From positions 1,426,001 through 1,490,000 of the forward strand of contig NZ_MCGV01000001.1 in NCBI RefSeq assembly GCF_001705235.1: a DNA stretch of 64,000 nucleotides. Reading direction: 5' to 3'. This stretch comes from Clostridium pasteurianum. Lineage in GTDB: Bacteria > Bacillota > Clostridia > Clostridiales > Clostridiaceae. Shown one piece after another: positions 24,639 through 34,026 of this stretch. The number at the start of each line of letters is the position of its first letter. Position 1 is the first letter of the stretch. The position numbers were made by a program, and so were the translations under genes. The notes under the pieces were generated by a model. That model was not told the DNA's origin, ran no database searches, and saw only the letters and a program-made list of their open reading frames with translations.

Positions 24639-25313
24639 TTATTTTTTATTTAATTTTTTACGCGCAAAATATGCAATTGGTGCTATACATACCACTAATA
24701 ATACTGGAAGAAAAGAAGCAAGTGACATTTTTCCTCCAAAACCTTTTCCTATAAATGAATACCCAAGCATTTCAGGTGCCACACCAATTAGCGTTCCCAA
24801 AATAAATTCACTGTATTTCATCTTAGTAAGTCCTGCTGCATAGCTTAAAGCATCATATGGAAAAATAAATGATAATCTCATGAGAAGTATTATAACTAAT
24901 CCATGCTTATCTATATTATCATCTAGTTTCATAACTTTTCCTTTTAAAATTTTAGTTACAAAAGGCCTTCCAAGTTTTTTCGCAAGCATAAAAGCAATGG
25001 TTCCAGAAAAATAGCACCCTATCATACTTAATGCAAATGCCTTCCATGGACCAAAAACACTTCCAGCCACTACTGAAAATATCCATACTGGCATAACAAG
25101 TAAAAATGGCTTCAATGAATACATTATTACAAAAACTAACGAAGCGTATTTTCCATAGCTTAATATGTACCTTCTTATCATTCTAGGACTTATATGAAAG
25201 ATTCCACCTCTGTGGAAACGGAATATATGATTTTCTTTAATAAAAAGAATTACAATCAACACAATTAAAATAGTCAAAATGCCTAATAAAATTTTCTTCA
25301 TTTTACGACTCAT
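24639..25313 (-). CDS. TVP38/TMEM64 family membrane protein
   Basis: 224 residues starting MSRKMKKILLG, with GAGGTGA upstream. About six membrane segments carry the SNARE-associated/VTT signature GSVFGPWKAFALSMIGCYFSG, then RLSFIFPYDALSYAAGLTKM. Members are related to DedA proteins and are linked to membrane lipid homeostasis; the exact substrate is unknown. It is divergent from pssA. Confidence 0.78.
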   Translation of the reverse strand: MSRKMKKILLGILTILIVLIVILFIKENHIFRFHRGGIFHISPRMIRRYILSYGKYASLVFVIMYSLKPFLLVMPVWIFSVVAGSVFGPWKAFALSMIGCYFSGTIAFMLAKKLGRPFVTKILKGKVMKLDDNIDKHGLVIILLMRLSFIFPYDALSYAAGLTKMKYSEFILGTLIGVAPEMLGYSFIGKGFGGKMSLASFLPVLLVVCIAPIAYFARKKLNKK

Positions 25314-25492
25314 TTTATTCACCTCAAACCACCTACTATAAATACTTAATAATAATAACATATTAGTGCAATAAATGACACACCAAAAAAATAAGTTTTA
25401 TTTTAGTTTAAATTTTATTATCAAAATAGAATTTATATGCTATAATATAGATTGTTATATTGTTTTCATTAACTTTTTAGGAGTGATTTTTT

Positions 25493-26032
25493 ATGGCTAA
25501 AAGTTCAGTAGCAAATATTTTTACTTTTAGTAACCTATCATGCGGTCTGTTATCATTAGTTATGACTTTGGCTGCTTCATCCAATAATCAAGAATATTAC
25601 AAATTAGCTTGTTTATTTATAATTATCGCTGCAATTATAGATAGGTACGATGGTAGAGTTGCTAGAGCTTTAAATGTATCAAGTGAACTCGGTAAAGAAC
25701 TCGATTCTCTTGCTGATCTCGTTTCATTTGGCGTAGCACCATCAATTCTAGCATACAACTTATGTAATTTTAGTTCTAACTTTAGATTCGCAGGTTATAT
25801 TTTGGTTTTAATATTTCCTATAGCTGGAGCCTATAGGTTAGCACGTTATAACCTATCAACTTTTGATGGTTCATTCCGCGGAATTCCGATCACAGTCGCT
25901 GGTATATTAATGGCATTGTATTTACTTGTATATACTATGTTAAATCAATATCCAAACGCTGTACTTACAATAATTTTAATGCTTATATTATCGTATTTAA
26001 TGATATGTAACATAAAAATCAAGAAATTATAA
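25493..26032 (+). CDS. pssA: CDP-diacylglycerol--serine O-phosphatidyltransferase
   Basis: 179 residues with about five membrane segments. The CDP-alcohol phosphatidyltransferase motif is complete: D-G-R-V-A-R, then G-K-E-L-D-S-L-A-D (D-G-x2-A-R-x8-G-x3-D-x3-D), near residues 57-80. It makes phosphatidylserine, the precursor of phosphatidylethanolamine. A shine-dalgarno GGAGTG precedes the ATG. Terminator at 26038-26075. Confidence 0.85.
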   Translation: MAKSSVANIFTFSNLSCGLLSLVMTLAASSNNQEYYKLACLFIIIAAIIDRYDGRVARALNVSSELGKELDSLADLVSFGVAPSILAYNLCNFSSNFRFAGYILVLIFPIAGAYRLARYNLSTFDGSFRGIPITVAGILMALYLLVYTMLNQYPNAVLTIILMLILSYLMICNIKIKKL

Positions 26033-26037
26033 AATAA

Positions 26038-26075
26038 GGATGAGGACTTTAAAATATACATACTGAGCCTCATCC
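26038..26075. terminator. terminator between pssA and a convergent gene
   Basis: GGATGAGG and CCTCATCC pair across a 22-base loop. T-runs on either side allow function in both directions. Confidence 0.7.
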
Positions 26076-26465
26076 TCATTTATTTTTTGGCGGCAGCGGT
26101 GATTTCGGTCTAGGTTCTTCCCGGCAGTCACAATCACGTTTACCACATATCTCATCTTCTATATTCTTCTTCTTTATCTTACACTTAATAATACAAGCTT
26201 TTATCTTACAATAATCTATATAATCATCTTGACACTCATCAATTACGTCAAGAAGATCATCTATTATATCACCTAGTTTATTAACCCTTTCAAGTGCATG
26301 CTTGACATCACTCCGCCGTGCTGGTGTAATCTGATTTAATTCACATGCACCACCTATTAATAGTCTATATGAATTAACATATTTAGTTAAAAAATCCGAT
26401 AATCTATTCAAATCACAACAATACCCATCTATTGACTTCTTGCTATCCAAATCCCTACTACCCAA
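26076..26465 (-). CDS. hypothetical cysteine-rich protein
   Basis: 129 residues. A helical middle (HALERVNKLGDIIDDLLDVI) is followed by CQDDYIDYCKIKACIIKCKIKK, and a proline/lysine tail. There are nine or so Cys residues in all. The frame opens with a TTG that lacks a ribosome binding site, so the true start is unsure. Composition resembles spore-coat or small metal-binding proteins, but no family is recognised. Confidence 0.5.
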   Translation of the reverse strand: MGSRDLDSKKSIDGYCCDLNRLSDFLTKYVNSYRLLIGGACELNQITPARRSDVKHALERVNKLGDIIDDLLDVIDECQDDYIDYCKIKACIIKCKIKKKNIEDEICGKRDCDCREEPRPKSPLPPKNK

Positions 26466-26523
26466 ATAATAGCTATCATTGAATTATATTATATATAAAT
26501 TTTATATATGATTAAATAATTTA

Positions 26524-27396
26524 TCACTTCATTATTTTATTTTTTAATTTTTGGCCTGTTTTAGTAACTGCAAGTCCCCCAAGTGCTGTTTCCCTTAGTT
26601 CACATGGAAGCTGTTTTCCTACTTTGTACATAGCATCTACAGCATCATCAAATGGAATTACACTTGATACTCCTCCTAGTACCATATCTGCTGTTGTAAG
26701 TGCATTTACAGCTCCAGAGACATTTCTCTTTGCACAAGGCACTTCAACTAAACCAGCAACAGGATCGCAAATAAGTCCTAAGACATTTTTAATTACAATA
26801 GCCGCTGCATCTAGTGCCATTTCTGGTGTTCCTCCAAGCATTTCTACAATTGCACCCGCTCCCATAGCCGCCGCAGAACCACATTCAGCCTGACAACCAC
26901 CTTCCGCTCCAGATAAAGTTGCATTTTTAGCAATTAGCATTCCAATTCCTGAAGCAGTAAATAATGCTTTTGTAAGTTCATCATCTGTTTTATTAAATTT
27001 TTCGCCTACTGTTAAGATAACAGCCGGAAGTATTCCACAAGAGCCCGCTGTTGGCGCAGCCACTATTTTTCCCATTGAAGCATTAACTTCCGAGCAAGCA
27101 ATTGCTCTTGCCATTGCTTTAACCATAAATTTACCTGTAATAGTATTTTCACTTTCTGCATAATTATTTAATTTAAATCCACTTCCTCCTATGAGTCCAC
27201 TCATGGAATTCACTTTATTCTTAGTACCATAATCAGAAGCATCCTGCATAACCTTTAAATTTTTCTTCATTCTTGAAAATACATAATCATAGTCTTTTTG
27301 GCTTTTTAAAATTTCTTCGTTTATAGTGTACTCTGCTATACTTATTTTGCGTTCATTACATTCTTTTATAAGTTCTTCACCATTGTTAACAAACAT
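26524..27396 (-). CDS. sdaAA: L-serine dehydratase, iron-sulfur-dependent, alpha subunit
   Basis: 290 residues from MFVNNGEELIKEC, with GAAGGTG upstream, two bases after the beta-subunit stop. Cluster ligand cysteines appear in GSCGILPAVI, GGCQAECGSAAAMGAG, LICDPVAGLVEVPC. It catalyses deamination of L-serine to pyruvate with the beta subunit, in the cytoplasm. The 4Fe-4S form is the oxygen-sensitive type usual in anaerobes. Confidence 0.9.
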   Translation of the reverse strand: MFVNNGEELIKECNERKISIAEYTINEEILKSQKDYDYVFSRMKKNLKVMQDASDYGTKNKVNSMSGLIGGSGFKLNNYAESENTITGKFMVKAMARAIACSEVNASMGKIVAAPTAGSCGILPAVILTVGEKFNKTDDELTKALFTASGIGMLIAKNATLSGAEGGCQAECGSAAAMGAGAIVEMLGGTPEMALDAAAIVIKNVLGLICDPVAGLVEVPCAKRNVSGAVNALTTADMVLGGVSSVIPFDDAVDAMYKVGKQLPCELRETALGGLAVTKTGQKLKNKIMK

Positions 27397-27397
27397 T

Positions 27398-28081
27398 CTA
27401 TTCACCTTCTGTAACTGGATTTATTGCTATAATACTCTTTATATTATCTACACCTTGTATTTTATCTATAACTTCCTTTGATACTACTGTATCAGTTTCT
27501 ATAATCATTTTAGCTGAAAATCCTCTGCTGTTCCTATATACCTTTAAAAATGCTATATTTATGTTATTCTCATAAATCATAGTTGTAATTTTTGATATCA
27601 TTCCTGGTACATCCTTATGGGATACTATTAATGTTGGGTAATTTCCTTTAAAATCCACGCTGCTGCCATTTATCTCAATTATATTTATATTGCCACCACC
27701 TATTGATGACCCCATTACGCTTACCGTTTCTCCATCAGACTTTGTGATTAAAAACTTAACAGTGTTAGGATGTACATCTCCAAGATCGGCTCCCTTAAAT
27801 TCAAAGTCTATTCCCTGCTCTTTAGCTATCTTAAAGGAATCTCTTATTCTAGCATCCCACGGTTCCATTCCTAATATTCCTGCAACCAATGCTTTATCTG
27901 TACCATGTCCCTTGTACGTCTCTGAAAATGACCCATGAAGCATAAAAACAACTTTTTTTAACTTGCTTTCCTCAGCTATTGCCCTTGCAATTTTACCAAG
28001 TCTAACAGCTCCAGCTGTATGTGAGCTTGACGGTCCAATCATAATGGGTCCTAGTATATCAAATACACTATATTCTTTCAT
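27398..28081 (-). CDS. sdaAB: L-serine dehydratase, iron-sulfur-dependent, beta subunit
   Basis: 227 residues. The N-terminal motif GPIMIGPSSSHTAGAVRLGK is the serine-dehydratase beta signature. The C-terminal part (PTLIVSHKDVPGMISKITTM onward) is an ACT domain, which may sense serine. It starts the operon with sdaAA. GGAGG lies upstream. The leader is preceded by a 95-bp tandem duplication. Confidence 0.9.
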   Translation of the reverse strand: MKEYSVFDILGPIMIGPSSSHTAGAVRLGKIARAIAEESKLKKVVFMLHGSFSETYKGHGTDKALVAGILGMEPWDARIRDSFKIAKEQGIDFEFKGADLGDVHPNTVKFLITKSDGETVSVMGSSIGGGNINIIEINGSSVDFKGNYPTLIVSHKDVPGMISKITTMIYENNINIAFLKVYRNSRGFSAKMIIETDTVVSKEVIDKIQGVDNIKSIIAINPVTEGE

Positions 28082-28104
28082 TATTTGCCTCCTAAGTTTG
28101 TATA

Positions 28105-28295
28105 GTGAAATCAGCTCAGTTACGACCTACATATGCACCATAATATCTTAATGATTGATATTTTGGTACATATATAACTTAAGTTTCGCAATGATTTCAG
28201 TGAAATCAACTCAACTACCAATTATATATGTACCATAATATCTTGATAATTGATATTTTGGTACATATATAATTTAAGTTTCGTAATGATTTCAC
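28105..28295. repeat. two tandem copies of a 95-bp repeat
   Basis: Copies at 28105-28199 and 28200-28295 both start GTGAAATCA, contain ACCATAATATCTT, TTGATATTTTGGTACATATA and TTAAGTTTCG, and end TGATTTCA. Each can fold via ACCATAATATC / GATATTTTGGT. The block fills the gap between sdaAB and the uridine-kinase-like gene. Confidence 0.75.
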
Positions 28296-28299
28296 TTAT

Positions 28300-29961
28300 T
28301 TAATAGTTATAAAAACAGCTTCCGCCTATAAACTCCTTTAATATTGAGTTCTGTGGGATAAATTTTTCATCTATATCTTTAAAAAAGTTAAGGAAACTTC
28401 TAAGCTTTCTAGCTTCATAATATACACTACTTGAAGGTTTTATTTTGGAAAGTTCCACCAATGCATACTTTCTAAGTATCCCAAGCTCATAAACCAAAGT
28501 GGAGTTAAACATAACATCGGCCTCTTCTTGAAATACAAATATATTCTTTTCCTCTCCGCGCTTTATAGATGGCCACATTTTAAGTGTCTCTTCTCCCCCA
28601 TATCCTCTTGAAAGGTAATCTCGTACAATCCTTCTTATTTTTCTTACATCTGTTGTTGCAATCCTATTGTGATTATCAAGATTAAGTTGGGTTAAAGCAC
28701 TTACATATATTTTAAATTTATTTTTCCTATCTATTGAAGGTGTCAATTTCTCATTAAGTCCATGTATACCCTCTATAACTATAACTCCATTTTTAGGCAG
28801 CCTGATTTTTTCGCTGCTCCACTTTCTAGATCCTGTTTTAAAATCAAACTTTGGAAGAGTAACTTCCTTGTAATTCATTAAGTCCTTTAAGTTTTGATTA
28901 AATAAATTTATGTCCAAGGCATCTATAGACTCAAAATCATAATCTCCATTTTCATCCTTTGGAGTATGCTTCCTGTCTACAAAGTAATCATCAAGAGAAA
29001 TAGCTACAGGTACAAGCCCATTTACCCTTAGCTGTATTCCAAGTCGTTTTGAAAATGTTGTTTTCCCCGATGAAGATGGTCCTGCTATGAGTACCACTTT
29101 TACATCTTTTCTTTGATATATCATATCAGCTATATATGCAATTTTCTTTTCATGAAGTGCTTCTGAAACCATTACTATATTCTGCACATCACCATGCATT
29201 ACTTTATCATTTAAAGAACCAACATCTCCTACTCCTAAGATGTTACCCCACTGCTCTGTTTCATAAAATATATTATAAAGTTTAGTTTGATCGTGATATG
29301 ATGGAAGATTGTTTATATCTTTTTCAGAAGGTATTCTAAGAATAAATCCAGGTTTATAATAAACTAAGTCAAATTTTTTAAATATACCTGTAGAATAAGC
29401 CATAGTTCCATAGAAATAATCATAAACACCATCTAACTCATAAAGTTTTAAGTTCTTAACCTTAACATATTTTAAAAGTTTTACTTTATCAGGCATATTA
29501 TAGCCTTCAAATATTTTAATTGCATCCTCTTTTTTTATAGTAATCTTTTTTATTGGTATATCTTTTTTAATTATCTCCATCATTTTATTTTTTATTTTAA
29601 TTATGTCGTCTTCAGTTAAATCACCATTTTTTTTATGAATCTCGCCAAATATACCATTATTTATTGAATGCTCAATTGTTACTACAGCATCTTTAAATAT
29701 TTCTGAAACAGCCCTAACTAAAATAAACTGAAGAGTTCTTTCATAGACCTTAATGCCAATTGAATCTTTTATATCTATAGTTTCAAATGTACCTGAATAA
29801 TTAAATTTATGTGTAAGCTCATAAATATTACCATTTAACTTTCCAAGCACAACCGGAGCATCAGTCTCCAAATTATTTTTTTTAATAAAATCATAAAAAC
29901 TAGTTCCTCTACTTACTGAAAAATTTTCTCCATTTTTTAATTTAATGTTAACAGTACTCAA
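28300..29961 (-). CDS. TGS-domain nucleoside (uridine) kinase-like protein
   Basis: 553 residues read from TTG after AAGGGGATG. An N-terminal TGS domain (residues 1-65) and a threonyl-tRNA-synthetase second additional domain-like part (about 70-240) precede a uridine kinase/phosphoribulokinase domain. The P-loop is GPSSSGKTTF near residue 297, followed by SLDDYFVDR and VIEGIHGLN. Such fusions are common in Clostridia and annotated as nucleoside kinases; the true substrate is not established. Confidence 0.8.
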   Translation of the reverse strand: MSTVNIKLKNGENFSVSRGTSFYDFIKKNNLETDAPVVLGKLNGNIYELTHKFNYSGTFETIDIKDSIGIKVYERTLQFILVRAVSEIFKDAVVTIEHSINNGIFGEIHKKNGDLTEDDIIKIKNKMMEIIKKDIPIKKITIKKEDAIKIFEGYNMPDKVKLLKYVKVKNLKLYELDGVYDYFYGTMAYSTGIFKKFDLVYYKPGFILRIPSEKDINNLPSYHDQTKLYNIFYETEQWGNILGVGDVGSLNDKVMHGDVQNIVMVSEALHEKKIAYIADMIYQRKDVKVVLIAGPSSSGKTTFSKRLGIQLRVNGLVPVAISLDDYFVDRKHTPKDENGDYDFESIDALDINLFNQNLKDLMNYKEVTLPKFDFKTGSRKWSSEKIRLPKNGVIVIEGIHGLNEKLTPSIDRKNKFKIYVSALTQLNLDNHNRIATTDVRKIRRIVRDYLSRGYGGEETLKMWPSIKRGEEKNIFVFQEEADVMFNSTLVYELGILRKYALVELSKIKPSSSVYYEARKLRSFLNFFKDIDEKFIPQNSILKEFIGGSCFYNY

Positions 29962-30112
29962 CTATAACATCCCCTTATACCTTAAATTAAAACTTTTTAC
30001 CATAATATTATACTTTAATTTATCAAAAATGTATCATTTTATAATTATATTTTTTGCTTATTTGAGAAACTATAATCATATAAAATAAATATATCTAAAA
30101 AGGATTGATACT

Positions 30113-30799
30113 ATGTTCATTATTATGATTAGAACTATAATATTATATTTTTTAGTCGTACTAACAATGAGATTAATGGGTAAAAGACAGATAGGTCAGC
30201 TTCAACCTTTTGAACTTGTAATTGCAATAATGATATCAGAACTTGCATCTTTGCCAATGCAGGACACAAGAATTCCACTTATACATGGAATAATACCTAT
30301 AATAACCCTGCTGATTTTAGAAATATCTCTATCACTTATTCAGCTAAAAAGTGAAAAAGCAAGAACCTTACTCTGTGGTGAACCAACTCTCTTAATAAAT
30401 AAGGGTAAAATTGATGTTAGCGCCCTAAAAAGTCAGAGGCTCAACATAAATGATTTAATGGAAGAATTGCGACTTAAAAATTATTACAATGTAGAAGATA
30501 TTGAATTTGCCATACTTGAAACTAGCGGTCAAATATCTTTAATACCAAAAACTCAACTCACTAATGCCACTAAGGAAGATTTAAAATTAAAAACTAAACA
30601 GGAAGTGGTACCTGTAACCCTTATACTAGATGGGAAAGTAAATGTTAAAAATATTAAGTATATAAAAAAAGATGCAGAGTGGCTTATGAAACAGCTTGAG
30701 AAAAACAAGATAAATTCTCCAGAAGATGTTTTTATAGCGCTTATAAATTCAAAAGGTGACTTTTATTATCAAAAATATGATGATACTAAGGAGAGTTAA
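30113..30799 (+). CDS. DUF421 (YetF-like) membrane protein
   Basis: 228 residues. Three N-terminal membrane segments include the family motif RLMGKRQIGQLQPFELVIAI. A soluble domain follows (GEPTLLINKGKIDV, then LNINDLMEELRLK). YetF-like proteins are linked to spore-core or membrane functions, but the biochemical role is unknown. It is separated by only two bases from the next gene, the usual partner. Confidence 0.8.
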   Translation: MFIIMIRTIILYFLVVLTMRLMGKRQIGQLQPFELVIAIMISELASLPMQDTRIPLIHGIIPIITLLILEISLSLIQLKSEKARTLLCGEPTLLINKGKIDVSALKSQRLNINDLMEELRLKNYYNVEDIEFAILETSGQISLIPKTQLTNATKEDLKLKTKQEVVPVTLILDGKVNVKNIKYIKKDAEWLMKQLEKNKINSPEDVFIALINSKGDFYYQKYDDTKES

Positions 30800-30801
30800 A
30801 C

Positions 30802-31182
30802 ATGAAAAATATAGTTATAGCCTTGTCTCTATTCATAGGTATAATTTTAATGAGTTTCTTTTCAATAAAATACATAAATAAAACCTGTGGTTATTTTCTT
30901 GATTTAAATGCAAAAATACAAAACTCGCTAAAAAGCGGAGAATATGATAAAGCTACTTCCTACTTAAAAACATTTGAAAATAGTTGGGATAAAAAATCAA
31001 ATACATTATCTGTCTACATTCATCACGCTGAGACTGATGATATAAGCATGGAAATTGAAAAGCTTTCTCAATCCATTAAATATAAAGAAAAAAAGGATGC
31101 TATGGAATCAACACATTCTTTAAACTTTTTAATTAAGCATGTAGTAAATCTTGAAAAAATAAACATTCAAAATATTTTTTAA
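30802..31182 (+). CDS. DUF4363 family protein
   Basis: 126 residues with one N-terminal membrane segment (IVIALSLFIGIILMSFFSI) and an extracytoplasmic helical part. Position right after a DUF421 gene, and size, fit DUF4363. GGAG lies upstream. Function unknown; the pair is likely to act together. Confidence 0.7.
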   Translation: MKNIVIALSLFIGIILMSFFSIKYINKTCGYFLDLNAKIQNSLKSGEYDKATSYLKTFENSWDKKSNTLSVYIHHAETDDISMEIEKLSQSIKYKEKKDAMESTHSLNFLIKHVVNLEKINIQNIF

Positions 31183-31284
31183 ATAATAAATAATATTTAT
31201 TGAAAATAGTTATTAATTATATTAAAATAGAAACAATCTAATATCTTTATTTTCAAAAATATTTTATAGTTAGGAGTCATTATT

Positions 31285-31506
31285 ATGAATAATACCAATG
31301 AAGAAATTATGGATAAATTGACTAAAGTATGTGTATGTAAAGCTGTATCAAGATATTCTATTAAAAAAGCAATAAAACACGGGGCAAAAACTGTTGAAGA
31401 TGTTCAAAAAACTACGGGTGCTGGTTCCGGCGGCTGCTGTGGAAAAAGATGCATTCCTAAAATAGAAGAGCTCATAAATTCTTATACTAAAAATAAATGT
31501 CATTAA
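31285..31506 (+). CDS. (2Fe-2S)-binding, BFD-like protein
   Basis: 73 residues. The BFD fold with C-x-C in KVCVCKAVSRYSIKKAIKHG and a second Cys group in SGGCCGKRC. It binds a 2Fe-2S cluster and is related to bacterioferritin-associated ferredoxin and to domains of NAD(P)H nitrite reductases. TTAGGAGTC precedes the ATG. No ferritin gene adjoins it, so the partner is unknown. Confidence 0.8.
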   Translation: MNNTNEEIMDKLTKVCVCKAVSRYSIKKAIKHGAKTVEDVQKTTGAGSGGCCGKRCIPKIEELINSYTKNKCH

Positions 31507-31515
31507 ATATTATTT

Positions 31516-31552
31516 AGAAGATTCGTTTTTTGATATAAACATCTTCTTGATT
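31516..31552 (+). terminator. hairpin after the BFD-like gene
   Basis: AGAAGAT (31516-31522) and ATCTTCT (31541-31547) pair, followed by a short T-rich stretch. Confidence 0.45.
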
Positions 31553-31568
31553 ATTATTATATTTAAAT

Positions 31569-31602
31569 AAGAGTGCTTTTCATGTAATGAAACTGCACCC
31601 TT
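31569..31602 (-). terminator. terminator at the end of the accessory transport operon
   Basis: On the minus strand AAGGGTGC / GCACTCTT and TTTCAT / ATGAAA form one stem, followed by ATTT. It lies 10 bases past the stop of the FtsX/MacB-like gene. Confidence 0.65.
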
Positions 31603-31611
31603 ATTCATCAG

Positions 31612-32865
31612 TTACATTCCTATAAATTTTTTAACTGTATCGTTTTTTAATAAATTAAAATTATATTTTACAGAATAGCTATATTTTGATTTTATCAATG
31701 CAACACCATTTATTAAAGCAAAAATAAACGCTAAGATTTCTTCCACTAATGCTATTTTTTCTATTCCAGTAATATTAGTTAAATACCTGTTATAAATATT
31801 ACTAAATCCGTTTTCCTTAGCATTCACTAACTGAACATTTTTTACTATAGCCTTTCTATAAAATTCGAAATCAAAAATATTATCTGCTGGCAAGTAGCTA
31901 TCTTGTATAACTATATTAAATTTTATCAATTTAAATATAAGAACAATACATACTAAACATATAGTAATTTTTCCAATATTAATTAAAATCTCTTTGGTAT
32001 TTTCTTTTACTAAGCACCAAAAATACTTATTTTTTAAGTTATCTTTAATTAATTGATTAAATTCCTTAATATATTTTATAAGTAATTTTATAAAATATAT
32101 TATCCCACAACTTCCAACTAAAAAGCACATTATTAATGTATACTGAAAACTTATCTTTTTTGATATTGTATAATTTAGCATACTATATAAGGATAACTTA
32201 CTTCCTACTACTTCTATTAACTTATTATTTATTTTACTTGCATTATTTTGAACTGTATCCCTAATTGTAAACACATCAACTGATAAACTTTCTTTTTTAT
32301 CCGACACCCTATAGGAAGAGTATGGAATCATTATCCTTTCATAACCATCATCTGACATACTGTAAGTAAAAGATTTATTCGTTTTATAAACTCCTATGAT
32401 TTTATACTTTTCATCATTAATAATAATTATATCTCCAACTATTTTAGTTGTTTTATACAGAGCATTTGCTAAATTATCACTAATTACTGCTACTCTATTT
32501 CCATTTTTAACTGATAAATAATCAAGTTTCCCTCCATCTATTAATTTGTATGGGTATAATTGAAAAAAGTTTTCATCTGTCAAAACTACTTTTGTTTTAA
32601 TATCCTTATTAGGTATAACCTCGTATTTATTTTTCACATTACAAGTATTTTCAGCATATCCAGTAAAATTTAAATTACTACATTTTTCTTTTACTTTATT
32701 GAGTTCTTGAAACGTTATACCATTACTGCTTATTCTTTTGTACTCTACCATATTAGGAACCTCTAGACTTAGCATGTAATTAAAATAAGCACTTCCTACT
32801 AATATTGCTATAAATACAATTAACCATATTATAAAATTTAATTTTATAATCTTTTTTGCATTCAC
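31612..32865 (-). CDS. FtsX/MacB-like ABC transporter permease without ATPase
   Basis: About 417 residues from a GTG with AAGGTGA upstream; an ATG six codons earlier overlaps the adaptor gene and is the alternative. One N-terminal membrane segment, an outward domain (about residues 40-225, MacB-periplasmic-like, with LTDENFFQLYPYKLIDGGKL), then three further segments. Topology fits MacB/FtsX permeases. No ATPase gene lies nearby. The adaptor upstream is the usual partner, so a tripartite-like export or sensing complex is inferred. Confidence 0.65.
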   Translation of the reverse strand: MNAKKIIKLNFIIWLIVFIAILVGSAYFNYMLSLEVPNMVEYKRISSNGITFQELNKVKEKCSNLNFTGYAENTCNVKNKYEVIPNKDIKTKVVLTDENFFQLYPYKLIDGGKLDYLSVKNGNRVAVISDNLANALYKTTKIVGDIIIINDEKYKIIGVYKTNKSFTYSMSDDGYERIMIPYSSYRVSDKKESLSVDVFTIRDTVQNNASKINNKLIEVVGSKLSLYSMLNYTISKKISFQYTLIMCFLVGSCGIIYFIKLLIKYIKEFNQLIKDNLKNKYFWCLVKENTKEILINIGKITICLVCIVLIFKLIKFNIVIQDSYLPADNIFDFEFYRKAIVKNVQLVNAKENGFSNIYNRYLTNITGIEKIALVEEILAFIFALINGVALIKSKYSYSVKYNFNLLKNDTVKKFIGM

Positions 32866-32869
32866 AAAA

Positions 32870-34018
32870 TCACCTTGATTCATTTTTATTATCTAACTTA
32901 ACTTCAGAATTATCCTGAATTTCCTTTGAAGTGCTCATTACAATACCATAGTTTTTAGGAATTGATTGTCCAGCTGGTGCTTTAATTGAACAGCTTTTAT
33001 CATCTGAAGCTATCACTTGTATTTGAACTTTCTGAACATAGTCTTCCCCACCTAATGCATCATCCTTCATATTAACAACAAAAATATAATCTAATCCACC
33101 GTCTTCGCTCAAACAGCTTTTAGGTATTACATTATCATATCTTTTAGTATCTTCTACAGAACTTACTGTTACCTTATCTCCTTCTTTAAAATTTACTGCA
33201 TCATTTATTTCTGCCGAAAATGTATACATATCTTTTTCCGAATTATAATTTTTCTGTGTTATTGTTGCAAGAACTTTATTTTGTTTGTCACTTTTTTCAT
33301 CTGCCTTCATAAGTACATTTACTGTTCCTCCTATAGAAAATTGATCTGCACTCTTAGAGGGCACTTCAAAATTAACCAAACACTTAGGATTATCCCCTAC
33401 AATTTCAAATAAAGCAGATGAACCTGAGCCTGAGTCTGAGCCTGAGTCTGAGCCTGAGTCTGAACCTGAAGCTGGACCTGAAGCTGGACCTGGACTTTGA
33501 GATAAATATTGTGAATTTATACCTATAATCGTGCCATCAATATCCGAAAGTATATTTCCGTCTTTATCCAAGCCTTGACGAAGCTGATTCTTTTTGAGAT
33601 TTTCGGTCTCTAATTCATACTCATCTTCTTGAATTTTATCCTTATCTGGATTAGGTGTTGTATTTAAACTTTTTAATTCATCCTGAATCTTCATTATATC
33701 TATTTCTTCTTTTCTTTCCTCTAGTGTTATTGAGTCATTATCTACTTTCCCAATAATATCATTTTTCTTAACTTTTTGATTCACCTTTGCATAAATTTCT
33801 TTGACATTCCAATCACTTGCTGAATATATTTTATGAGTATTTTCATAATTTAGAGTACCTTGTGTCTCAAAAACATCTCCTATTGCTCCAGATTTTAAAT
33901 TTACAACTGTAACCTTAGGTAACAACATATTCTTTATCGTTTTAGAAAAGTACGTACAAAAAATCAACGTACCAACAAACGCAATAATAATTATATTAAT
34001 AACTTTTTTTCTTTTCAT
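32870..34018 (-). CDS. HlyD-like membrane-fusion / adaptor protein with Ser-Gly-Asp repeat insert
   Basis: 382 residues. N-terminal membrane anchor at residues 7-27, then beta-barrel/lipoyl-like halves (VFETQGTLNYENTHKIYSAS, KKNDIIGKVDNDSITLEER) flanking a helical hairpin at about 100-145. A low-complexity segment near residue 178 repeats GPAS and GSDS units and is encoded by 12-bp DNA repeats. It lies directly before an FtsX/MacB-like permease and overlaps its upstream ATG. Such adaptors link permeases to substrates outside the membrane. Confidence 0.7.
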   Translation of the reverse strand: MKRKKVINIIIIAFVGTLIFCTYFSKTIKNMLLPKVTVVNLKSGAIGDVFETQGTLNYENTHKIYSASDWNVKEIYAKVNQKVKKNDIIGKVDNDSITLEERKEEIDIMKIQDELKSLNTTPNPDKDKIQEDEYELETENLKKNQLRQGLDKDGNILSDIDGTIIGINSQYLSQSPGPASGPASGSDSGSDSGSDSGSGSSALFEIVGDNPKCLVNFEVPSKSADQFSIGGTVNVLMKADEKSDKQNKVLATITQKNYNSEKDMYTFSAEINDAVNFKEGDKVTVSSVEDTKRYDNVIPKSCLSEDGGLDYIFVVNMKDDALGGEDYVQKVQIQVIASDDKSCSIKAPAGQSIPKNYGIVMSTSKEIQDNSEVKLDNKNESR

Positions 34019-34026
34019 ATACCCTC

